Below are positions 41,129 through 50,405 of a DNA stretch of 58,582 nucleotides, piece after piece; position 1 is the stretch's first letter, and each line of letters opens with the position of its first letter. The stretch spans positions 1 to 58,582 of the forward strand of contig JAVBMJ010000070.1 of NCBI GenBank assembly GCA_031552535.1, read 5' to 3'. Position numbers and translations under genes: made by a program. Below the pieces are notes generated by a model that was given only the letters and a program-made list of their open reading frames with translations, ran no database searches and was not told the origin of the DNA. This DNA is from JAVBMJ01 sp031552535 (GTDB lineage Bacteria; Bacteroidota; Bacteroidia; Bacteroidales; Rikenellaceae).

Positions 41129-43645
41129 ATGAAGTTACCCGAACCAGTGATTAAGGCCCTGCCCAAGGCAGTGGCATTGATAGTATTCGCGTTGACCGCG
41201 ATGCTATATTTCGCCCCGCAGTACCAGGGGCGGGTGTTGCCCATGCACGACATACAGCAATACCGGGGCATGAGCCGCGACATAGTGGAATCGCAACAGC
41301 AATTTGGCGTAGACCCCCACTGGACCGGAGCGATGTTCGGCGGAATGCCGGCCTACCTGATCTCGGTGAAGTACGACTCGGCAATCATAAAACGCCTGAC
41401 AAAGGTGTTCGAGTTCCTGGGTTCGCCGGCGGCATTGCTCTTTATCGCCATGACCGGCTTTTTCCTTATGCTTGTCATGTGGGGGGTGAATCCGTGGATA
41501 TCGATAGCCCCGTCGCTGGCCTACGGGCTGTCGACCTACCTGTTGCTGATAATAGGCGCGGGGCACATAACGAAAATGGTCGCCCTGGCCTATGCCCCGC
41601 TGATGCTGGGGGCGATATTCTATACCGTGCGACGCAATATATGGGTCGGAGCAGCCTACACCGCGTTTTTCGCGTCGATAGAAATCGGCGCCAACCATCC
41701 GCAGATAACATATTATTTCCTGCTTGTGGCTGCAGCGTTCTGGATCAACGAACTGGTGCAGGCGCTGAAGGGGCATTTCCCCGCTTCGGGGCGGTTTCTG
41801 GCGCGCCTGGGGCAGGCGATAGCCAATGCCGTTAAAGATAAGCCGTTCCGTCATTTCGCCAAGGCCACGGGGTTGCTGCTGCTGGCGGGTGCGTTGGCTG
41901 TGGGGTCTAACCTGGCACCGCTGTGGTATGTCAACCTCCATTCGGGCGACACGATACGCGGCGGGTCGGAACTCGCCTCCGCGGAAAAGGGCGGCGGCCT
42001 GGCCATAGACTACGCCACGGCGTGGAGTTATGGCCGCACCGAGAGTTTCAACATGTTCATTCCCGACCTTATGGGCGGGGCCTCCGACGGGGGGTTCGCG
42101 CCGGATGGCGAGGTGGCCGGCGTGCTGTCGCGCTACAATGCGCGCGGAATGGCCACCCACCTGCCGGGATACTGGGGCGACCAACCCGTCACAGGAGGGC
42201 CTACATATATAGGTGCGGTAATTATTTTCCTGGCCGTCATGGCCCTGATGCTCGTCGGGCGGCGCGACCGGTGGTGGATCATTGCCATATCGGTCGTGGC
42301 GCTGCTGCTGGCCTGGGGCAGACATCTGATGTGGTTCACGGAGCTGGCCTTCGACATCCTGCCGGGATACAGTAAATTCCGCACGGTGTCGATGACGCTG
42401 GTCATCCTGCAATGGAGCCTCCCGTTCCTGGCGGCCCTGGGGCTTGGCATGTTGTGGAACGGCGAGGTCGACCGGAAGAGGGCTATGAAGGCGCTCCGTA
42501 CGGCGGTTTGCGTGGCGGGGGGCGTGGCGCTTGCTTTTCTGGTGTTGGGCGGGACGCTGTTCACGTTCAGCGGGCCGTCGGATGCCGCGATGGGCCTTCC
42601 CGACGACATCCTCGCCGCAATGCATAGCGAGAGGGCGGCGATGTTGCGCGGAGATTCTCTACGCTCGCTGGGGCTGGTGCTGGCTGCCGCCGCGTTGGTA
42701 TGGGCATTCGTCGCGGGTAAGATCAAAAAGGCATGGTTGGCGGTGTTGCTGGCGGGGCTGGTATGCCTCGACCTGGTGCCGGTAGACATGAGGTTCCTGC
42801 CCCAGAGCAAATTCGTCGAGGCCCAATCGGCGGAGATCTGCCCGTCGGAGGCCGACAGGCAGATACTCTCCGACACCACACTCGGATACCGTGTGGCCAA
42901 TCTGACTGTCAGCACGTTCAACGACGCCACCACGTCGTACTTCCACCGCTCGGTGGGAGGCTACCACGGGGCCAAGATGCGCCGCTACCAGGACGTGATC
43001 GACCGCTACCTTTCGAAGATGTACATGCCGGTATACGACATGCTCGACACGAAGTATTTTATCGTGCCCGACAAACAATCCGGCGAACCGGTGGCGCAGG
43101 TTAACGACGGGGCTTTCGGTCCGGCATGGTTCGTTTCGGGCGTGGTTACGGCCGGCACCCCCGACGCCGAGATCGACGCCGTGGGCAGGATCGACCTTCG
43201 CACAACGGCGGTAGTTGGCGGCGGATTCGCAACCATGTTGCCCGCGGGGTACGAAACCCTGCCCGCCTCCGACACCCTGTCGCATATCGCACTTACGGAG
43301 TACAGGCCAAATTACCTGGTCTATAAATACTATTCGCCGGCGGAATGCGTGGCGGTATTCTCCGAGATATATTATAATAAAGGATGGAAGTCATACGTCG
43401 ACGGGGTGGAGACGCCGCACTTTTGCGCCGACTACATATTGCGCGGCATGACACTTCCGGCGGGTGAGCACACCGTGGAGTTCCGGTTCGACTCGCCCCG
43501 GTTCGGACAGATGTCGGGTCTGACATTCTGGTTCTCGGCGGCCATCATGTTATCGGTGGCCGCGGCGTCGGTGTGGAAACTCTTCGACGAGCGCAGGCGG
43601 GCGAAAAAAGATAAGGAAAAGAGGGCATCCGAAAGCAGCAAGTAA
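41129..43645 (+). CDS. YfhO-family multi-spanning membrane protein
   Basis: 838 residues with about a dozen membrane segments, a periplasmic loop region and a soluble C-terminal part before a last helix (SGLTFWFSAAIMLSVAA). Early motifs APQYQGRVLPMHDIQQY and GMPAYLISVKYDS, with the later ADYILRGMTLPAGEHTVEFRF (in part), are those of the YfhO group, GT-C-like proteins. In Firmicutes YfhO glycosylates lipoteichoic acid; in Bacteroidetes the role is unknown. It is 81 bp upstream of mraY on the same strand, so an envelope function fits. The charged C-terminus (RRRAKKDKEKR) is cytoplasmic. Confidence 0.88.
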   Translation: MKLPEPVIKALPKAVALIVFALTAMLYFAPQYQGRVLPMHDIQQYRGMSRDIVESQQQFGVDPHWTGAMFGGMPAYLISVKYDSAIIKRLTKVFEFLGSPAALLFIAMTGFFLMLVMWGVNPWISIAPSLAYGLSTYLLLIIGAGHITKMVALAYAPLMLGAIFYTVRRNIWVGAAYTAFFASIEIGANHPQITYYFLLVAAAFWINELVQALKGHFPASGRFLARLGQAIANAVKDKPFRHFAKATGLLLLAGALAVGSNLAPLWYVNLHSGDTIRGGSELASAEKGGGLAIDYATAWSYGRTESFNMFIPDLMGGASDGGFAPDGEVAGVLSRYNARGMATHLPGYWGDQPVTGGPTYIGAVIIFLAVMALMLVGRRDRWWIIAISVVALLLAWGRHLMWFTELAFDILPGYSKFRTVSMTLVILQWSLPFLAALGLGMLWNGEVDRKRAMKALRTAVCVAGGVALAFLVLGGTLFTFSGPSDAAMGLPDDILAAMHSERAAMLRGDSLRSLGLVLAAAALVWAFVAGKIKKAWLAVLLAGLVCLDLVPVDMRFLPQSKFVEAQSAEICPSEADRQILSDTTLGYRVANLTVSTFNDATTSYFHRSVGGYHGAKMRRYQDVIDRYLSKMYMPVYDMLDTKYFIVPDKQSGEPVAQVNDGAFGPAWFVSGVVTAGTPDAEIDAVGRIDLRTTAVVGGGFATMLPAGYETLPASDTLSHIALTEYRPNYLVYKYYSPAECVAVFSEIYYNKGWKSYVDGVETPHFCADYILRGMTLPAGEHTVEFRFDSPRFGQMSGLTFWFSAAIMLSVAAASVWKLFDERRRAKKDKEKRASESSK

Positions 43646-43726
43646 CGACAAACAAGATAATATAAAAGGGTCTGTCCCGGTCTCAACCCGAGGTACGGAC
43701 AGGCTCTGTAAAGCAGGCAGGAGGAG

Positions 43727-44974
43727 ATGATATATCATTTGGCAGAATATTTCAGGTCACATACGGACCTTCCGGGAATGGGCATGTTCCAGTACCTGTC
43801 GTTCAGGGCGTCGGTAGCGGTTATAGTCGCGTTGTTGATCGGCACCATCTTCGGGCGCCGGATCATCAACCTGCTGCAACGCAAGCAGATCGGCGAGGAG
43901 ATACGAAACCTGGGGCTCGAAGGACAAATCCAGAAGCGCGGTACGCCAACCATGGGGGGCCTTATCATAATCCTGTCGATGCTGGTGCCGATACTGCTGA
44001 TATGCGACCTGACCAATATATATGTACAACTGATGATCATCGCGGTGCTCTGGCTGGGTACGATAGGGTTCGTCGACGACTACATCAAAATTTTCCGCAA
44101 AAACAAAGACGGGCTCCATGGCCGATTCAAGATCGTAGGGCAGGTCGGACTCGGACTCATCGTGGGGAGCGTGATGTGCTTCAACCAAGATATAGTGGTG
44201 AGGGAGAAACTCGACAAAGCGGCGGCAGGAACCGAGGTTAAGTTCATCAACGACAACGGATACCAACGCCCGGTGTATCTCGCGCAGCCAGAGAAAACCA
44301 CCAAAACGACCATCCCGTTCGTCAAGGACAACCAGTTCGATTACCGTTGGTTCGTTCCGGACGACAGCCGAGGCGGCGACGTATTCACATGGATCATATA
44401 CATCCTGATCGCGACATGCATAATTACCGCAGTGTCGAATGGCGCCAACCTCACCGACGGGCTCGACGGGCTTGCCGCGGGGGTGTCGGCGCTTATCATC
44501 GTAGTGCTGGGAGCGTTGGCGTATGTGGGCGGCAATATGATCTATGCCGACTACCTTAATATAATGTATATACCGCAGAGCGGCGAACTGGTGGTCTTTG
44601 CGGCGGCCATGACCGGGGCGCTGATCGGGTTTATATGGTACAACTGTTTCCCGGCGCAGGTATTCATGGGCGACACGGGTTCGCTGGCCATCGGCGGGGT
44701 GATTGCCGTATTCGCACTGATGATCCGCAAGGAGTTGCTGTTACCGCTGTTATGCGGGGTATTTTTTGTGGAAAGCCTGTCGGTGATCCTTCAGGTAGGC
44801 TATTTTAAGTATACCAAACGCAAATACGGCGAGGGACGCCGGATACTGAGGATGTCACCACTGCACCACCATTACCAAAAGGGCGGCTATCCCGAATCGA
44901 AAATAGTGGTCAGATTCTGGATCATACAGATATTGCTGGCCGCAATGACCCTCGTGACGCTAAAAGTGCGGTAG
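43727..44974 (+). CDS. mraY: phospho-N-acetylmuramoyl-pentapeptide transferase
   Basis: 415 residues, about ten membrane segments. MraY motifs: GTPTMGG, the catalytic FVDDYIK, NLTDGLDGLA, FNCFPAQVFMGDTGS-like stretch YNCFPAQVFMGDTGSLA, and SPLHHHYQKGG. It makes lipid I from UDP-MurNAc-pentapeptide and undecaprenyl phosphate. The ~70-residue insert between the first cytoplasmic motifs (GTEVKFINDNGYQR to KDNQFDYRWF) is typical of Bacteroidetes MraY. murD follows after 152 bp of REP-like repeats. An inverted pair CTGTCC/GGACAG lies in the leader (43670-43700). Confidence 0.97.
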   Translation: MIYHLAEYFRSHTDLPGMGMFQYLSFRASVAVIVALLIGTIFGRRIINLLQRKQIGEEIRNLGLEGQIQKRGTPTMGGLIIILSMLVPILLICDLTNIYVQLMIIAVLWLGTIGFVDDYIKIFRKNKDGLHGRFKIVGQVGLGLIVGSVMCFNQDIVVREKLDKAAAGTEVKFINDNGYQRPVYLAQPEKTTKTTIPFVKDNQFDYRWFVPDDSRGGDVFTWIIYILIATCIITAVSNGANLTDGLDGLAAGVSALIIVVLGALAYVGGNMIYADYLNIMYIPQSGELVVFAAAMTGALIGFIWYNCFPAQVFMGDTGSLAIGGVIAVFALMIRKELLLPLLCGVFFVESLSVILQVGYFKYTKRKYGEGRRILRMSPLHHHYQKGGYPESKIVVRFWIIQILLAAMTLVTLKVR

Positions 44975-44980
44975 TACGGA

Positions 44981-45067
44981 CGGACGCACAGCGTCTTTTG
45001 ATATTACTTTGCTTCGGGCAAAAGCAGGCATACAGACGGACGCTCAGCGTCTTTTGATATTACTTTA
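44981..45067. repeat. two REP-like repeats between mraY and murD
   Basis: Two direct units, 44981-45012 and 45037-45067, read CGGACGC-A/T-CAGCGTC then TTTTGATATTACTTT. These are the dispersed family of 13710-13843 in reverse orientation. Confidence 0.65.
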
Positions 45068-45126
45068 CTCTGAGTGTAAGACGGGGTTGGAAGTTTAAAA
45101 TATATTAAAATATAAGGAATATTTTT

Positions 45127-46506
45127 ATGGCAAGACTTGTTGTATTGGGTGGCGGAGAGAGCGGTTTTGGGGCTGCCGTATTGGGAAAAGTCAAGGGATG
45201 GGACGTTTTCCTCTCCGATTTCGGAACCCTTCCCGACTGCTACCGCGAGAAGCTGCTGGTGTGGGAAATCCCCTTCGAGGAGGGAGGACATACTATCGAA
45301 AAACTTCTTACTGCCGACTTGGTAGTCAAAAGCCCGGGAATCCCTGATTCGGCGCCCACGGTTCGGGAGATACGTAAAAACGGGATAAAGATCATCTCGG
45401 AGATCGAATTCGCGGGGCGATACACAGACGCTAAAAAAATTTGTATCACAGGATCCAACGGGAAGACCACAACCACGGCGCTGACTTACGAAATCCTGAA
45501 ACGGGCAGGCTACAACGTGGCGCTGGGTGGGAACATCGGCAAGAGTTTCGCATACAGTGTGGCTACAGGCAAACACGACTGGTACGTGCTGGAGAGAAGC
45601 AGCTTCCAGTTGGACGGCATGTACGACTTCAAAGCGGAAGTGGCGGTGTTGATGAATATCACACCCGACCACCTGGACCGCTACGACTACAAAATGGAAA
45701 ACTACGCGGCCAGCAAACTGCGAATCATCCGCAACCAACGCATGAGCGACTATTTCATCTATTGCGCCGACGACCAGGTAACAAAGAGCGAAGTATCTCA
45801 CTACGAGGACATGGGGGCATTGAGGATGAAAGTACTGCCGTTCAGCGTGACGTCGTGCCCCACCACTTTCGGGGCGTGTGTCAAGGACGGGCAATTGTGG
45901 ATGAGGGTCGATTCGCGCAAGTTCTTCTTCGATGCCGACAGGGTCAGGATCCGCGGATACCACAATGCGTGCAACGCGATGGCCGCTTCGATGGCCGCGA
46001 TGGCCGCGGGGGTGCCCGACGATGTGATCGCCGAAACGCTTGCGGCATTCGGCGGCGTGGAACACCGCCTGGAAGATGTGGAGACAATAGGCGGCGTGAC
46101 GTTTATCAACGACTCGAAGGCGACCAACGTCGATGCCGTGTGGTACGGGATGGAGAGTATGACCCGGCCGGTGGTGTGGATCGCCGGAGGGACCGACAAG
46201 GGGAACGACTACACCCCGCTGAAGGATTTCGCCCGGACAAAGGTCAAAGCACTGGTCTGTATGGGGGTCAACAATGCCAAGCTGATCAGCAACTTCACGG
46301 GTGTCGTGCCAGCCATACGCAACACCCATTCGTTGGAGGAGGCTATGGATACGGCTGTTTCGCTTGCCGGAGAGGGCGATGTTGTATTACTGTCCCCGGC
46401 CTGTGCGAGTTTCGACCTGTTTAAGAACTACGAAGACCGCGGCCGCCAGTTCAAGGATTGGGTGCGGGCCTACCGCCGCAACCAGGAAAGCCGGGGGAAG
46501 GCATAG
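45127..46506 (+). CDS. murD: UDP-N-acetylmuramoylalanine--D-glutamate ligase
   Basis: 459 residues, close to the family norm. Motifs: N-terminal UDP-binding LGGGESGFGAA, the P-loop ITGSNGKTTTT, LERSSFQLDGM, MNITPDHLDRYDY, the phosphate/glutamate-domain GVEHRLE, FINDSKATN, WIAGGTDKGNDY, and LLSPACASFDLFKNYEDRG. It adds D-Glu to UDP-MurNAc-L-Ala in the cytoplasm. The usual followers ftsW, murG and murC are absent; an inverted-repeat element and ftsX come next. Confidence 0.97.
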   Translation: MARLVVLGGGESGFGAAVLGKVKGWDVFLSDFGTLPDCYREKLLVWEIPFEEGGHTIEKLLTADLVVKSPGIPDSAPTVREIRKNGIKIISEIEFAGRYTDAKKICITGSNGKTTTTALTYEILKRAGYNVALGGNIGKSFAYSVATGKHDWYVLERSSFQLDGMYDFKAEVAVLMNITPDHLDRYDYKMENYAASKLRIIRNQRMSDYFIYCADDQVTKSEVSHYEDMGALRMKVLPFSVTSCPTTFGACVKDGQLWMRVDSRKFFFDADRVRIRGYHNACNAMAASMAAMAAGVPDDVIAETLAAFGGVEHRLEDVETIGGVTFINDSKATNVDAVWYGMESMTRPVVWIAGGTDKGNDYTPLKDFARTKVKALVCMGVNNAKLISNFTGVVPAIRNTHSLEEAMDTAVSLAGEGDVVLLSPACASFDLFKNYEDRGRQFKDWVRAYRRNQESRGKA

Positions 46507-46603
46507 GCCAGGGCAAAGATAAGCGGCAGGATAATTTTTTCGGGCATGGGCACGCGCTCTGTCAGTGAAAGCCGGTTTTTGAGCGAGAGAACCCGTATAA
46601 ACC

Positions 46604-46873
46604 CGTTTATAATGCGAATTAAGAGCTGGATTAAATTCGAACATGTATATTAATTTATTGCATATAAGTGAATTGCCGCCAATAATTACAGAATTTCTGT
46701 TTTCAGTCCGCAGCCAGCGGTGGGCGTAAATCGAAGCCGGAGGCGCGCGATCAGCCCTCCGCTTGGGGTGACTGCGGGCTGTGAACTTTGCAAGCAAAGT
46801 CCATAAGGCTGATAAACAGCAAGTTAAAAGCCTTTCAAATATTCATTTAACTCTTAATTCGCATTTATAAATG
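46604..46873. repeat. MITE-like element, family B, copy 2
   Basis: Ends CGTTTATAATGCGAATTAAG (46604) and the inverted CTCTTAATTCGCATTTATAA (to 46873) match over ~22 bp with one indel. The interior core (46698-46830) has CAGTCCGCAGCCAGCGG, CCCTCCGC, CTGCGGGCTG and GCTGATAAACAGC, resembling the cores at 11500 and 24355. It fills the 542-bp gap between murD and ftsX, together with a REP-like unit at 46997-47028; no gene is seen there. Confidence 0.55.
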
Positions 46874-46996
46874 ACTCTCTCACTCAACCACGCGGAGGCC
46901 ATATCCGCGCGTCAAGGCAAGTTAAAAGTAAAGTAGCATTAAGAACCTGTTTAAGAGGTGCTATGCGTCCGTTCGTCCGGGACGACTTTGTCCCGG

Positions 46997-47028
46997 AGCA
47001 AAATAATGCCAGAAGACGCTGTGCGTCT
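46997..47028. repeat. REP-like repeat just before ftsX
   Basis: The unit GAGCAAAATAATGCCAGAAG then ACGCTGTGCGTC is a divergent member of the AAAGTAAT...GACGC..GCGTC family. It ends 20 bases before the ftsX start. Confidence 0.5.
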
Positions 47029-47048
47029 TCCTCAATTCGCAAAAGAAG

Positions 47049-47930
47049 ATGAAACCAGAGAGTACGAAAGGCATAAGGCGCAAGGTGCGCAATTCGTTTA
47101 TTATTTCCACGGTGAGCATAGCCATGGTCCTTTTCCTGCTGGGATCGGTGGGATATCTGATACTAAATGCGTTGGCCGCCACGGAACGCATGAAGGAGAG
47201 TATCACCGTTTATGTCATGCTCAAGGACGGGGCCACACAGTCCGAGGTGGCCGAAGTGGGCAAGTACCTCGCTTCGATGGAGCCTGTCCGCAAAAGCAGG
47301 TTCGTTACCAGGGATGAAGCCGCGAAGGAGTTCGTGGAGTATACCGGTAGCGATTTCCCGGAGATGCTGAAAGGAAACCCCCTGCCCGATTTCTATGAAC
47401 TCAACATACGGGCCGCCTATTCGGGGGTGGAGAGCATCTCGCGTATCGACAGCCTCATAATGTTGCGCGAAGGGGTCGACGAGGTGCTCTACCAACGGGG
47501 CGTGATCGAGCAGATAACAACCAACATCAACAAATTCAATCTGATACTGTTGCTTTTCGGAGGCGCCCTGCTGGTAATCACGCTTATTCTGCTCAACAAT
47601 ACCATACGTATCTCTATATTCGCCAAACGATACATAATCAACACGATGAAGCTGGTAGGCGCCACACGTGGCTACATCATGCGCCCGTTCCTCGCCGCCA
47701 GTGTACGGCAGGGCCTTTACGCTGCGCTTATCGCCGGAGTGATGTTCGTGGCGATGGTCGCAGGCCTCCAGGAGGGGCTCCCGGAGCTCAAATTCACCAC
47801 CGGCACACTGCTCGTGGCAGCCATATTGGGGAGCATGCTGATCTGCGGTGTGCTGATTTCAGTATTATTTACTACCTTTGCGGTCGGTAAATTCATACGC
47901 ATGCGCTCGTCGCAGATACACCTTTATTAG
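47049..47930 (+). CDS. ftsX: cell-division protein FtsX (ABC permease-like)
   Basis: 293 residues with four membrane segments: one N-terminal (~20-45), then a periplasmic domain (~50-165), then three C-terminal (~175-280). The periplasmic part has ITVYVMLKDGATQSEV and RKSRFVTRDEAAKEF; the FtsX permease core has NNTIRISIFAKRYIINTMKLVGAT. With FtsE it drives septal peptidoglycan hydrolases. ftsE is not in the window. DUF3098, uppP and truB follow, a conserved Bacteroidetes order. Confidence 0.94.
   Translation: MKPESTKGIRRKVRNSFIISTVSIAMVLFLLGSVGYLILNALAATERMKESITVYVMLKDGATQSEVAEVGKYLASMEPVRKSRFVTRDEAAKEFVEYTGSDFPEMLKGNPLPDFYELNIRAAYSGVESISRIDSLIMLREGVDEVLYQRGVIEQITTNINKFNLILLLFGGALLVITLILLNNTIRISIFAKRYIINTMKLVGATRGYIMRPFLAASVRQGLYAALIAGVMFVAMVAGLQEGLPELKFTTGTLLVAAILGSMLICGVLISVLFTTFAVGKFIRMRSSQIHLY
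47873..47880 (+). promoter_or_regulatory. possible internal promoter (-7 TACCTTTG) before the DUF3098 gene
   Basis: An exact TAnnTTTG match in the 3' end of ftsX, 65 bases before the DUF3098 start codon. Because it falls in coding sequence it may be chance. Confidence 0.3.
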
Positions 47931-47944
47931 AGGGAATAAGAACC

Positions 47945-48259
47945 ATGGCACAGGCTAAAAGTAAAAATAAACCGGCCGCTTCCGTACGGCAATCCGCCTC
48001 ACAGGCTACACATGCAGCCGAATCGGATAAGAAAGAGGCGCGGATGGCGTTGGACAAACGCAACTATCTATATATGCTGACCGGATTTGCGATCATCGTG
48101 TTGGGATTCGTGCTAATGAGCGGCGGCGGCAGCGAAAACCCCGCCACGGAGTTCAATTACGACATGTTCAGTTTCCGCCGCATCACACTCGCCCCGATAC
48201 TGGTGCTGGGAGGGTTTGCGTTCGAGATCTTTGCCATCATGCATAAACCCAAGGGGTGA
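47945..48259 (+). CDS. DUF3098 membrane protein
   Basis: 104 residues: a Lys/Ala/Ser-rich cytoplasmic start (~1-35), then two membrane segments (~47-63 and ~83-98). The short loop has MSGGGSENPATEFNYDMFSFRRITLAP, the DUF3098 hallmark (in part: NPATEFNYDMFSFRR). The function is unknown. In Bacteroidetes the gene sits between ftsX and uppP, as here, so a link to envelope or division is likely. 14 bp from ftsX. Confidence 0.92.
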   Translation: MAQAKSKNKPAASVRQSASQATHAAESDKKEARMALDKRNYLYMLTGFAIIVLGFVLMSGGGSENPATEFNYDMFSFRRITLAPILVLGGFAFEIFAIMHKPKG

Positions 48260-48305
48260 TCTCCCGTGACAAGGAAGGCAATCAGTAACACGAGGGCGAA
48301 GGAGT

Positions 48306-48400
48306 AGAGGGCAGGCGATAATACACGGGGCGGAAGAGTAGAGACGGGCGATACACGGGGGCGGAAGAGTGGAGGGCAGGCGATACACGGGGAGGAGGAG
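48306..48400. repeat. three short tandem repeats of ~31-34 bp
   Basis: Units at 48306-48339, 48340-48370 and 48371-48400 share GGGCAGGCGATACACGGGG-like bases then CGGAAGAGT. They are GC- and purine-rich and imperfect. They lie in the 360-bp gene-free gap between the DUF3098 gene and uppP. Confidence 0.6.
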
Positions 48401-48512
48401 ATAATGCCGGGCAGTCTTGCGCAGGGCCGGCGGAAGATACGGAAAAAGGCTGGCGGACATTGTATCCGCACGGGCGGACGAGGGGCTGCCAGAGACTTGG
48501 AGAGGCCGGAGA

Positions 48513-48592
48513 TTTAGTAATGTGAAATAATTATTGATAAACAAAAAATCATAGTCCCTGGAATATCACAATAATTGTTGAACATTACTTAT
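48513..48592. repeat. MITE-like element, family C, copy 2 (short)
   Basis: The ends TTAGTAATGTGAAATAATTA (48514) and the inverted TAAGTAATGTTCAACAATTA (to 48591) match the family C terminal repeat of 40866-41067. Only ~30 bp of interior remain. It lies just ahead of uppP and may affect its leader. Confidence 0.55.
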
Positions 48593-48619
48593 TTTGTAAC
48601 CAATTAACAAACAGATATT

Positions 48620-49405
48620 ATGGAGTTATGGGAAGCGATTGTGCTCGGGGTTATACAAGGCCTCACGGAGTTTTTACCGGTGAGCAGCAGCGGGCATCTG
48701 GAGCTGGCAAATCATTTGTTCGGGATAGAAGAGCCGAGTAACCTCAGTTTCACAATCGCCGTGCACGCGGGGACGGTATTGAGTACCATCGTTGTATTTT
48801 TCAGGGAGTTGTGTAAGATATTCAAGGGCGTTTTCCAATTCAGGCTCAACGAGGAGACGATCTTTGCGATCAATATAGCTGTCTCGATGGTCCCCATACT
48901 GTTCGTCGGACTGTTTTTCAAGGATCAGGTCGAAGGGCTCTATACGGGTAATATGTTGTTGGTAGGCGCCATGCTGTTCGTTACGGCTATCCTGTTGACC
49001 TTCACCCATTTTTCTAAGCCACGCCACAAACCTGTCACACCGCGTAGCGCTTTCATAATAGGCATCGCACAGGCATTCGCCGCCCTGCCAGGGCTTTCGC
49101 GGTCGGGAGCCACCATCTCGGCAGCGCTTTTGCAGGGAGTCAAACGCGAAGAAGCCGCCAAGTTCTCATTCCTGATGGTGCTGATCCCAATTATCGGCAT
49201 GAACCTTCTCGATGTTATGAAGGGCGAATTTTCAAACGGCATACCGGCAGCGAATATAATCGCCGGATTCGTCACGGCGTTCGCAGTGGGCACGCTTGCC
49301 TGCCGGGCTATGATCCGTATCGTAAACCGTGGCAAACTGATCTGGTTTGCAGTGTATTGCGTAGGAGCCGGCATACTGGCGATGACGTTACATTTTGCCG
49401 GATAA
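48620..49405 (+). CDS. uppP: undecaprenyl-diphosphate phosphatase
   Basis: 261 residues, about eight membrane segments. BacA/UppP motifs: GLTEFLPVSSSGHLEL with the catalytic Glu, Ser and His, and the second repeat LPGLSRSGATIS with the catalytic Arg. It regenerates undecaprenyl phosphate for peptidoglycan and O-antigen synthesis. Its last codons overlap truB by 11 bases, so translation is coupled. Confidence 0.97.
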   Translation: MELWEAIVLGVIQGLTEFLPVSSSGHLELANHLFGIEEPSNLSFTIAVHAGTVLSTIVVFFRELCKIFKGVFQFRLNEETIFAINIAVSMVPILFVGLFFKDQVEGLYTGNMLLVGAMLFVTAILLTFTHFSKPRHKPVTPRSAFIIGIAQAFAALPGLSRSGATISAALLQGVKREEAAKFSFLMVLIPIIGMNLLDVMKGEFSNGIPAANIIAGFVTAFAVGTLACRAMIRIVNRGKLIWFAVYCVGAGILAMTLHFAG

Positions 49406-50111
49406 GAAGACATTGGAAAACATATTTTCGAAAGACTCCGATTTTGCCGCAGGGGTGATAATCCCGGTGGACAAGCCTTTGGGATGGACCTCGACCGACG
49501 TCGTGCGCCGGGTCAAGGCGTTGTTGGGCCGCATGGGACACAGGAAAATAAAAGTGGGCCACGCCGGCACACTCGACCCCCTCGCCACAGGGGTGCTGAT
49601 CGTTTGCATCGGCAAAGCTACCAAAATGGTCGAGTCGTTGCAGGCTGAAGAGAAAGAGTATGTGGCCGGAATCACCATAGGGGCCACTACGCCGAGTTTC
49701 GACATGGAACACCCGGTGGACGCCCGCTATCCGTGGGAACACATCACCCGTGGAGACGTGGAGACGGCCCTCGCGTCGCTGTGCGGCGAAAGACTCCAGA
49801 CCCCGCCCGTCTACTCAGCCAAAATGATCGACGGCCGCCGCAGCTACGAGTATGCACGCGAAGGCAGCGAGGTGGCGCTACGCCAGTCGCTCATCACCAT
49901 CCACTCGATGGACATACTGAAGTGGGAACCGCCTCTGGCGGAGGTCCGCATCGCCTGCAGCAAAGGCACCTACGTCCGCTCGATAGCAATGGAACTGGGC
50001 CAGGCACTGGGCTGCGGGGCATACCTCTCATCACTTTGCCGTACCCGGAGCGGAAACTTCACCGTCCAGAATACATACACAATGGACCAGATAACAACCG
50101 CCCTCAAATAA
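49395..50111 (+). CDS. truB: tRNA pseudouridine(55) synthase
   Basis: 238 residues. Motifs: IIPVDKPLGWTS, KVGHAGTLDPLATGVL with the catalytic Asp, QTPPVYSAKMIDGRRSYEYAR, and the KGTYVRSIAMELG stretch. It converts U55 of the tRNA T-loop to pseudouridine. The protein ends after the catalytic domain, without the PUA domain of E. coli TruB, as is usual in this phylum. Overlaps uppP by 11 bases. Confidence 0.95.
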   Translation: MPDKKTLENIFSKDSDFAAGVIIPVDKPLGWTSTDVVRRVKALLGRMGHRKIKVGHAGTLDPLATGVLIVCIGKATKMVESLQAEEKEYVAGITIGATTPSFDMEHPVDARYPWEHITRGDVETALASLCGERLQTPPVYSAKMIDGRRSYEYAREGSEVALRQSLITIHSMDILKWEPPLAEVRIACSKGTYVRSIAMELGQALGCGAYLSSLCRTRSGNFTVQNTYTMDQITTALK

Positions 50112-50114
50112 GAC

Positions 50115-50384
50115 AATATATACCCGACCCGATATATGTGCAATCTTCGACTGCGACTTTCTTTCGAGAAAGTCGCCCAAAGAACTTTAATTATTACTTT
50201 ACTCCGACCTGTAGCAGTTAGTTGACAGGCAGGAAAGCCTTTTTATCTGTTCCCACAAGGCTTTCCTGCCTGTCAACTAACTGCTGTAAATCAGAGCGAA
50301 GTAAGGATTGAAGGTTTTTGCGCCGCTTTTTCCTCAAAAAAGCGGCAGTTCGAGGCTGCACATATATCGGGTCGGGTATATATT
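50115..50384. repeat. composite inverted-repeat element H, copy 4 (best preserved)
   Basis: Outer arms 50115-50142 and 50357-50384 are perfect 28-bp inverted copies. Inside them come module A, inverted (GCGACTTTCTTT/GAAAGTCGC hairpin, about 50153-50177), and module B (GCCGCTTTTT/AAAAAAGCGGC, about 50323-50346). The centre pairs 50213-50241 perfectly with 50257-50285 (29 bp, 15-nt loop). Nothing is inserted in either module. It fills the gap between the truB stop and tsaE. Confidence 0.8.
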
Positions 50385-50405
50385 TGTTATAAAATTCGGG
50401 ATGGT

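Noticed and set aside
41204..42625. 473-codon minus-strand frame opposite the YfhO gene
   Set aside because: His/Arg/Gln-rich shadow of a conserved membrane-protein gene; no start context or motif.
48306..48400. Possible CRISPR-like array
   Set aside because: Units are adjacent without spacers, imperfect and only three; there are no cas genes.
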